Assembly: GCA_016401345.1 (NCBI GenBank)
Contig: JAEACG010000001.1
Location: 992,001-1,056,000, forward strand
Reading direction: 5' to 3'
Length of the DNA stretch: 64,000 nt
DNA from: Fictibacillus nanhaiensis
Lineage (GTDB): Bacteria > Bacillota > Bacilli > Bacillales > Fictibacillaceae
Shown: positions 24,674 through 30,607 of the stretch, piece by piece
Numbering within the stretch: position 1 is the stretch's first letter
Layout: the number at the start of each line of letters is the position of its first letter
Translations under genes and position numbers: made by a program
Notes under the pieces: model-generated
Database searches by the model: none
What the model was told of the DNA's origin: nothing
What the model saw: the letters and a program-made list of their open reading frames with translations, nothing else

Positions 24674-25855
24674 ATGATGAAAAGGCATGAAAACAAAAAG
24701 TTTCTTTCGCTTTTCTCAGTAGTAATTGCGTTAGTGGTCAGCACGTTAGCATTTATACCAGCTCTTCAAGCGGCTGGAGATGGATCGTGGTCCAGTCCTT
24801 ATTCCGTTTCTCAAAGTATCTCGAATCAGAACAATTCTGCAAAGACTGTTCAAGGTTATGTAGTAGGACAACCTACCGCAACAACAACCGTAGTAACAAG
24901 CAATTATCCAAATGATTATGCACTTGCTTTAGCAGACAGTCCCACTGAAACAAACACAGCTAATATGGTTTATGTTCAGATTCCAACATCTTACCGATCA
25001 CAGTTTGGTCTAAAAACAAACCCTACTTTAAAAGGTCAATCCATTAAAGTAACAGGCAGTCTGGCGGCTTACTTCTCGCATGCTGGCCTAAAAAATCCAA
25101 CAGCTATGGAGAAAGCATCTGGTACAACACCTACAGATCCGCCTACAGATCCTACTGACCCACCAACTTTTGATGAATCGTATTATGATCCTGCTCAAGG
25201 AAAAACTGGCGCAGCATTAAAGACGGCTCTTCACAATATTATCGACGATCATACTGAACTCTCTTATGATGCCGTATGGAACGCACTTAAAGTAACCGAT
25301 CAAGATCCAAACAACAGCAACAATGTCATCCTTCTATATACCGGCCGTTCGCAGAGCAAAACCACTAACGGTGGGAACGTAAACGATTGGAACCGTGAGC
25401 ACGTTTGGGCAAAATCACATGGAGACTTTGGAACAGCGATGGGTCCAGGTACAGATATCCATCACTTGCGTCCAACTGATGTAAGTGTTAACAGCTCTCG
25501 CGGAAACCTTGATTTTGATAATGGCGGCTCGCAGCATTCTGAGGCACTTGGCAACTATTACGACAGCGACTCATGGGAACCACGGGATGCAGTAAAAGGC
25601 GATGTTGCCCGCATGTTGTTTTACATGGCTGTTCGTTATGAAGGGGACAGCGGTGAACCACAACTAGAATTGAACAACAACGTTAATAATGGTACGGCTC
25701 CTTATCACGGTAAGATGTCTGTGTTGCTGCAATGGCACTTAGAGGATCCGGTTGATAACTGGGAGCGCAACCGAAACAACATCATCTACGAAGATTATCA
25801 GCATAATCGTAACCCGTTCATCGATCACCCAGAATGGGCTGAGGAAATTTGGTAG
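24674..25855 (+). CDS. Secreted endonuclease I-family nuclease with N-terminal OB-like (DUF6359-type) domain
   Basis: About 393 residues. A Sec signal peptide (SLFSVVIALVVSTLAFIPALQA) precedes an OB-fold-like domain (about 30-150: VQGYVVGQPTATTTVVTSNYPND...), a Thr/Pro-rich linker (TPTDPPTDPTDPPT) and a C-terminal endonuclease I domain. The catalytic segment is WNREHVWAKSHG, followed by GTDIHHLRPTD and SRGNLDFD, as in B. subtilis extracellular nuclease Bsn. It likely degrades extracellular RNA/DNA. Tandem ATGs at 24674 and 24677 follow GGAGG. It ends in a strong terminator. Confidence 0.92.
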   Translation: MMKRHENKKFLSLFSVVIALVVSTLAFIPALQAAGDGSWSSPYSVSQSISNQNNSAKTVQGYVVGQPTATTTVVTSNYPNDYALALADSPTETNTANMVYVQIPTSYRSQFGLKTNPTLKGQSIKVTGSLAAYFSHAGLKNPTAMEKASGTTPTDPPTDPTDPPTFDESYYDPAQGKTGAALKTALHNIIDDHTELSYDAVWNALKVTDQDPNNSNNVILLYTGRSQSKTTNGGNVNDWNREHVWAKSHGDFGTAMGPGTDIHHLRPTDVSVNSSRGNLDFDNGGSQHSEALGNYYDSDSWEPRDAVKGDVARMLFYMAVRYEGDSGEPQLELNNNVNNGTAPYHGKMSVLLQWHLEDPVDNWERNRNNIIYEDYQHNRNPFIDHPEWAEEIW

Positions 25856-25886
25856 AAAATTGGCTGTGACGCCAATCCCTATATCG

Positions 25887-25924
25887 AAGGGCAGACTCCA
25901 TTTTTAGAGTCTGCCCTTTGTTTC
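25887..25924 (+). terminator. Terminator of the nuclease gene
   Basis: Perfect 12-bp stem AAGGGCAGACTC / GAGTCTGCCCTT with an 8-base loop, then TGTTT. Confidence 0.88.
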
Positions 25925-25989
25925 GTTATGTGATGGAGGAAGATGCAAGGTTTACGTTACGGTACGTGTTTTTATTTTTGTTACACGTT

Positions 25990-26121
25990 CACCGGTAAAT
26001 GATTTGTTTTCACCTGAGATTCACATGAATTAACCGCTAATGCCTCTACTTTCACCTGTAAGCAACCTCGTTCCACTTGTAAACGCCTCTTTTCCACCTC
26101 ATGGGCCGTGTTCCACAGCAA
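25990..26121. repeat. 21-bp degenerate tandem array, six units, core CACCTGTAA
   Basis: Units begin at 25990, 26011, 26032, 26053, 26074 and 26095, all 21 bp apart; a seventh, broken unit begins at 26114. The best units share CACYTGTAARC near the start and CCTCnTTTC near the end. The minus strand reads as an open frame of QVExxxL-like heptads for most of its length. The array fills the convergent gap between the nuclease and the MraY-like gene. Confidence 0.8.
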
Positions 26122-26138
26122 ATCCTTAAAATAACAAA

Positions 26139-26188
26139 GTAAAACTAGCTTAAAAGGGCAGAGTGTAACCCCTATAAACTAGTTTTAC
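26139..26188 (-). terminator. Long palindrome overlapping the MraY-like stop codon
   Basis: Perfect 10-bp arms GTAAAACTAG / CTAGTTTTAC with inner AGGG/CCCT pairing; the stop codon lies in one arm. The minus-strand tail TTTGTTATTTT fits a terminator. Confidence 0.7.
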
Positions 26189-27138
26189 AGTAATAACTCA
26201 TAATAGATGAGACAAATGCCACACGCAGCCCACGAAACCATCGCAAACACGGTTACGATCATATTTTCTGACCATCCATATTTTATTCCGTAGTGATAAT
26301 GTATGGGTGTGAACCGGAACAGCTTCTTTTTTGTTCGTTTAAAATAAGCGACTTGAATGATGACAGAAAGCTGTTCTGCGAGATAGATAATGAACAGGAT
26401 AGGTATTAAAATCTCTACGTTTTCGATGATGGCGAGAAACGATAAGGTTCCTCCAATAGCGAGTGATCCCGTGTCACCCATAAACGCTTTTGCCGGATAC
26501 AAGTTATAGATTAAAAATCCTAAAATCGTAGCAATCATCACCAAGCAAAAGACTTTCACTTCCGTATACTCAGTGATTACAAAGAAAAAGAAGTAAGTAG
26601 GAATCGCAACCATGCCTAGAAGTCCATCCATACCATCTGTAAAATTAATAGCATTTGCCGTCCCGACAATAAACAATGTGATCAGGATAAGGTAAATGAT
26701 GTAAGGGAGAACAATGTTAAATGATTCCGTCACCCGAATGCTTGTATCAATGTCAAAAAGATCGATGCCAACATATAAGAGAAGGATGGTGAACGCGAAC
26801 TGGAATTTTAGTTTTGTTTTTCCTGATACCCCGCCAGGATCTTGTTTTGAAGCTTTCCAAAAATCATCTAAAAAACCAATAAAACTAAACAATATAAACG
26901 TTGCTATTAAAAAGAGCATGATGGGACTTGTCGTGTAATAATAAAGCGCAACGAAAATCCCTACAAAAAACACACTACCTAACATTAAGGGTGTCCCCTT
27001 CTTTTCCTGATGATCTTGTGGAAGTTCTATTCGAATGGGCTGTGTGAGCTTTAGTTTTTTTAACATCATGATCAACAGAGGCGCAAATATTACTGTTAAT
27101 AAAAATGTGATAAAAGCAGGTGCTAGCTGTAACAACAC
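26185..27138 (-). CDS. MraY-like glycosyl-1-phosphate transferase (GT4 family)
   Basis: 317 residues, about 10 membrane segments. MraY hallmarks are present: GTPLMLGSVFF near the N-terminus, FIGFLDDFWK (catalytic DD), NAINFTDGMDGLLG (N-x-T-D-G-x-D-G-L), AFMGDTGSLAIGG and TPIHYHYGIKYGW. The usual PIHHHFE is here PIHYHYG, so one His is changed. It is not in a division/cell wall cluster, so it is an extra MraY-type enzyme besides the essential one (inference). It would transfer a sugar phosphate to undecaprenyl phosphate. Confidence 0.85.
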   Translation of the reverse strand: MLLQLAPAFITFLLTVIFAPLLIMMLKKLKLTQPIRIELPQDHQEKKGTPLMLGSVFFVGIFVALYYYTTSPIMLFLIATFILFSFIGFLDDFWKASKQDPGGVSGKTKLKFQFAFTILLLYVGIDLFDIDTSIRVTESFNIVLPYIIYLILITLFIVGTANAINFTDGMDGLLGMVAIPTYFFFFVITEYTEVKVFCLVMIATILGFLIYNLYPAKAFMGDTGSLAIGGTLSFLAIIENVEILIPILFIIYLAEQLSVIIQVAYFKRTKKKLFRFTPIHYHYGIKYGWSENMIVTVFAMVSWAACGICLIYYELLL

Positions 27139-27201
27139 GACTGTAGTCTCCTCTCTTATTTGTCCACTGTAACTATTCGAGAAAAGATGAAAAGTTCCTT
27201 T

Positions 27202-27257
27202 AAATTGTAGGGGGTCTGACCCGGGTCTGACCCCCTACAATTTCTCTACAATTTAAC
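27202..27257. repeat. 42-bp palindrome with GGTCTGACCC core (copy 2), between MraY-like and serine hydrolase genes
   Basis: Arms AAATTGTAGGGGGTC (27202-27216) and its complement (27229-27243) flank TGACCCGGGTCT, itself nearly palindromic. It is followed by TTTCTCTACAATTTAAC, matching the trailing motif of copy 1 at 19655. Between copies the arm pair CT/AG becomes AG/CT, which keeps pairing. It lies in a divergent promoter region. Confidence 0.9.
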
Positions 27258-27356
27258 TAGTACAAAATGCTGTGGGACTTCCGAGTGATAGACACCTTTT
27301 CTCCAGATTGCTACTGTAAGTAAGTGTAAGAATATTCAGAATAAGGAGAATGACTT

Positions 27357-29024
27357 ATGAGAGGAAAACGTGTTTTAGTTTGTACCATGCTAAGTACAGC
27401 CATGTTGTTATCCAGTTTTACTCCTGCCATTTTTGCAGAGGGCTCCTCCTCCCAACATCATAATCGAACGCACCACGGTGACTGGAACCAGCCCTCTAAA
27501 TCATCACCTGTTCTGCATCCGGGAACACCAGAAAGTGCTTCACTAAAACGAGAACCACTAGAGCAAATCGGTCCGTTTATTGAAAGTGAGATTGAGAAAC
27601 GAACCATGCCAGGCGCTGTCGTTCTCATCGCTAGAAGTGGAAGTATCGCAAAGCATGATGCATATGGCTATTCCGCTCGCTACATAGACGATCAGTTCAC
27701 AGAAATGGATCATCCTGTTGAGATGAGAAAAGACACTATTTTCGATATTGCCTCGATCTCCAAACTCTTCACCACAACGGCTGCAATGAAGCTATATGAA
27801 CAAGGAAAATTCCATCTAGATGATCCTGTCGGAAAATACATTCCAGAGTTCAATGAAAACGGAAAAGAGAGCGTAACCATCCGGCAGATCATGACGCATA
27901 CTTCAGGGTTTACTGCATGGATTCCTCTATACAGTATGGGAGCAAATCGCGAGGAACGACTGCAGATTGCTTTAAAATACGGCTTAAAGAATGAGCCTGG
28001 AACAACGTATACATACAGTGACCTAAATTTAATCACACTAGGTGTTTTAGTTGAAAGACTGTCAGGTCAACGTCTCGACGACTATGTAAAAAAGAACATC
28101 ACCGAGCCGCTCGGAATGAAAGATACGATGTACAACCCTTCGGCAGATCTTCGTGACCGAATCGCTGCTACTGAATATCAGCCAGCAATCGGCCGCGGCA
28201 TGGTCTGGGGAAGTGTGCATGACGAGAACGCGTGGAGTTTAGATGGCGTTGCAGGACATGCCGGCGTCTTTTCCACCGCTAAAGATCTCGCTATTTTCGG
28301 CCATATGATATTACAGAATGGTCAGTATGGTAAAACACAGATTCTAAAGCCTGAAACGGTTTCCTTATTAACGGAAAACCAGCTGCCACAGTTTCCATCA
28401 AACTCACACGGACTAGGCTGGGAGTTGAATCAAGGGTGGTACATGGATGCTCTCAGCAATGAAGAAACACTCGGACACACGGGATATACCGGAACCTCAA
28501 TGGTTGTCTCACCAAAGAATAAAACGATTGTACTTACCTTAACGAATCGCGTCCACCCTTCTCGAGCGACGGTCTCTATGAATCCGTTACGACGCAAAGT
28601 CGCACAACTAACAGCTGATGCGATCTCAGTGCCGCTTCATCACAGAGATAAAGCTTGGTTTGCCGGATATGGCGATAACCTGAAAAAAGGATTAACTTTT
28701 GAAGTCGGTAAAAATCAGGATACTCTTCATTTTAACCATTGGTTCAGTATTGAAGATGGAAGTGACAGAGGTTCCGTTCAAGTTTCAAGTGACAATGAAA
28801 CGTGGACAACACTACCGAACACATATACTGGAAAAGAAGAAACATGGGATCGCGAAAAGGTAAAGCTCCCTGAAGGAACAAAGTTTGTACGCTTCCTCTA
28901 TGAAACCGATGCTTCTGTAAACGGTAGAGGATGGTATGTAGATGATGTATATGGAAGTGACCGGCGCGGAAAGAAGAACCGATTAACAATCGTTCAAAAC
29001 GAATGGGTAGAACGCGGTTGGTAA
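27357..29024 (+). CDS. Secreted serine hydrolase (class C beta-lactamase / penicillin-binding-protein fold) with C-terminal beta-sandwich
   Basis: 555 residues. A signal peptide (VLVCTMLSTAMLLSSFTPAIFA) and a His-rich stretch precede the beta-lactamase domain (about 65-420): nucleophile Ser in SISKLFTT (S-x-x-K), YSDLN (Y-x-N-like second motif) and HTGYTGTS (H/K-T-G third motif). The last 100 residues (LTFEVGKNQDTLHFNHWFSIEDGSDRG...) resemble an immune inhibitor A-type or carbohydrate-binding beta-sandwich. Related Bacillus enzymes cleave muropeptides, esters or D-amino acid amides. RBS AAGGAG 8 bases before ATG. Confidence 0.85.
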   Translation: MRGKRVLVCTMLSTAMLLSSFTPAIFAEGSSSQHHNRTHHGDWNQPSKSSPVLHPGTPESASLKREPLEQIGPFIESEIEKRTMPGAVVLIARSGSIAKHDAYGYSARYIDDQFTEMDHPVEMRKDTIFDIASISKLFTTTAAMKLYEQGKFHLDDPVGKYIPEFNENGKESVTIRQIMTHTSGFTAWIPLYSMGANREERLQIALKYGLKNEPGTTYTYSDLNLITLGVLVERLSGQRLDDYVKKNITEPLGMKDTMYNPSADLRDRIAATEYQPAIGRGMVWGSVHDENAWSLDGVAGHAGVFSTAKDLAIFGHMILQNGQYGKTQILKPETVSLLTENQLPQFPSNSHGLGWELNQGWYMDALSNEETLGHTGYTGTSMVVSPKNKTIVLTLTNRVHPSRATVSMNPLRRKVAQLTADAISVPLHHRDKAWFAGYGDNLKKGLTFEVGKNQDTLHFNHWFSIEDGSDRGSVQVSSDNETWTTLPNTYTGKEETWDREKVKLPEGTKFVRFLYETDASVNGRGWYVDDVYGSDRRGKKNRLTIVQNEWVERGW

Positions 29025-29030
29025 AACAAG

Positions 29031-29072
29031 AAAGCAGTTTCGCTATAATCGGCGGAACTGCTTTATTTTTGT
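29031..29072. terminator. Bidirectional terminator between serine hydrolase and fdhD
   Basis: AAAGCAGTTTCGC / GCGGAACTGCTTT stem with one G-U pair, followed by ATTTTTG; the fdhD stop codon overlaps its right end. Confidence 0.85.
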
Positions 29073-29860
29073 ACAACAATCCGCTCAGGACGTGTATACA
29101 CATTCATAGAATCCCCTCTTACAAAACCAACTGTAGTAATTCCTAATTCTTCCGCTGATTGCAGCGCAAATTCTGTGGGAGCTGATTTAGAGAGGACGAT
29201 TTCACAGCCAATCTTCGCTACTTTTAACAAAATCTCAGAAGAAATCCGCCCACTGAACACGAGAATCTTATTCCCTATGAAAATATCATTCTTCAAGCAG
29301 TATCCATAAATTTTATCGAGTGCATTGTGACGCCCGATGTCCATTCGGCTCAGCACAATTCCGTTCAGATCACAAAGTGCCGCGTTATGCACACCGCCTG
29401 TTTCTTGAAAAATGCCTGCTCCTTTCTGCATCTCTCGCATCAAACGGAAGCAGTCCTCAGGCGTAACTCGCACCCTGACTTCATTCATAGATTTCGCCGT
29501 ACGAGCATCATTCGCAAAAACAAAGCCTTGCCTGCTCATGCCACAACATGATGTTATGTATCTTTTATTCTGCAGATTTTGATACACAGGGTTCAAGCGA
29601 TCTGTTGTCACGTGTACAAAGCCACCGTCTTCCTGCACCCATAGGTCTTTAATATCTTTATAGTTTCTGATAATTCCTTCAGAGGCGAGATAGCCTACGA
29701 CCATATCTTCAATGTACTCAGGGCTGCATACCATAGTAACAAATTCTTCCCCATTGATCTTGATCGTTACAGGAAGCTCGGTTACGATAGTGTCTTCTAT
29801 GTTCACTGCATGTCCGTTCTTAATCTGCAGAATGCTGCGCTTAGTCACAATCGGTTTCAT
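29063..29860 (-). CDS. fdhD: Formate dehydrogenase accessory sulfurtransferase FdhD
   Basis: 265 residues. It transfers sulfur from a cysteine desulfurase to the Mo-bis-MGD cofactor of formate dehydrogenase. The catalytic loop SCCGMS (C-x-x-C-like double Cys), the GGVHNAALCD stretch and DIGRHNALDKIYG, which binds the cofactor, are all present. The C-terminus ITTVGFVRGDSMNVYTRPERI is standard. AAGGGTGATTG precedes the ATG. It follows the DUF2294 gene by 18 bases and is divergent from fdhF, its client. Confidence 0.97.
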   Translation of the reverse strand: MKPIVTKRSILQIKNGHAVNIEDTIVTELPVTIKINGEEFVTMVCSPEYIEDMVVGYLASEGIIRNYKDIKDLWVQEDGGFVHVTTDRLNPVYQNLQNKRYITSCCGMSRQGFVFANDARTAKSMNEVRVRVTPEDCFRLMREMQKGAGIFQETGGVHNAALCDLNGIVLSRMDIGRHNALDKIYGYCLKNDIFIGNKILVFSGRISSEILLKVAKIGCEIVLSKSAPTEFALQSAEELGITTVGFVRGDSMNVYTRPERIVVQK

Positions 29861-29878
29861 AAGACAATCACCCTTTCG

Positions 29879-30223
29879 CTATGCAATCGGTTTATCAAAA
29901 ACAAAGACAGACACAGCCATGTCTTCATCCACTTTAAAATCTGAGAACAGATGAACGAATTTTGCACCGGTCACATCTTCTAATCCTTCGGGTGGAGCTG
30001 TTGCGTAAACGTCCTGAATCAGGCGAGTCCTTGCAGCATGCACCATCTCCTTGCCTTCAGCCGTTCGGGCGATGAATTTTTCAGTTGGTGTTAAATTTCC
30101 GTACATGGTTGAGATCGCCATGTTTTCCACAAAGACCGTATGAATTTTCTCAGGTCCTTTTCCTAATAAGTTCTTACGAAGCTTACGAATAATATCGTTG
30201 AAGTCATGCACTTTCTTCGTCAT
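29879..30223 (-). CDS. DUF2294 family protein
   Basis: 114 residues: TKKVHDFNDIIRKLRKNLLGKGPEKIHTVFV... , an alpha/beta protein of the DUF2294 family (Na-translocating-type naming in databases has no experimental support that I know of). The start at 30223 follows GTGGTGATG; the longer frame upstream has no ribosome binding site. First gene of an operon with fdhD, divergent from fdhF. Homologues often occur next to formate dehydrogenase genes, so a role in that pathway is plausible. Confidence 0.78.
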   Translation of the reverse strand: MTKKVHDFNDIIRKLRKNLLGKGPEKIHTVFVENMAISTMYGNLTPTEKFIARTAEGKEMVHAARTRLIQDVYATAPPEGLEDVTGAKFVHLFSDFKVDEDMAVSVFVFDKPIA

Positions 30224-30439
30224 TCGAACATCACCACTATTTCTCCATTTTTTACTAATCATACATGATGTACTTACTTTTCGCACGTGATTAAAATGAA
30301 AAGCTAGAATACAAGTCTTGTTGTTTCTTGATGATGTAAACGCTATAATAAAAGAGAAAAGTTGGTAGAGAAGATCGTTCACACTGTTTTTTCTTCCATC
30401 TTGTTAAATTACATAATGATCTATCTTTTATTCCAAATA

Positions 30440-30554
30440 AAAGAGATCCAATGCTGGATTGGCCTAATGGTATGACCTGCTATTACACTATTCCACCATG
30501 AACTCACATTTTCTGTACGTCTATAGAATTTGTGCTTTCGTGGTGGATTTTTTT
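30440..30554 (+). promoter_or_regulatory. Structured fdhF leader with terminator-like hairpin
   Basis: TCCACCATGAA (30492-30502) pairs with TTCGTGGTGGA (30537-30547, one G-U pair), followed by seven T and then 53 bases to the fdhF start codon. A small hairpin CCAAT/ATTGG lies upstream at about 30450-30464. An intrinsic terminator inside a leader suggests attenuation or a riboswitch; alternatively it ends a short RNA. The rest of the 384-base divergent region (30224-30607) holds the two promoters, which I could not place with confidence. Confidence 0.55.
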
Positions 30555-30607
30555 GTACGATCATACGTTTACGATATTAGAAGTATCAAACGAAAGGAAG
30601 ATTCTTA

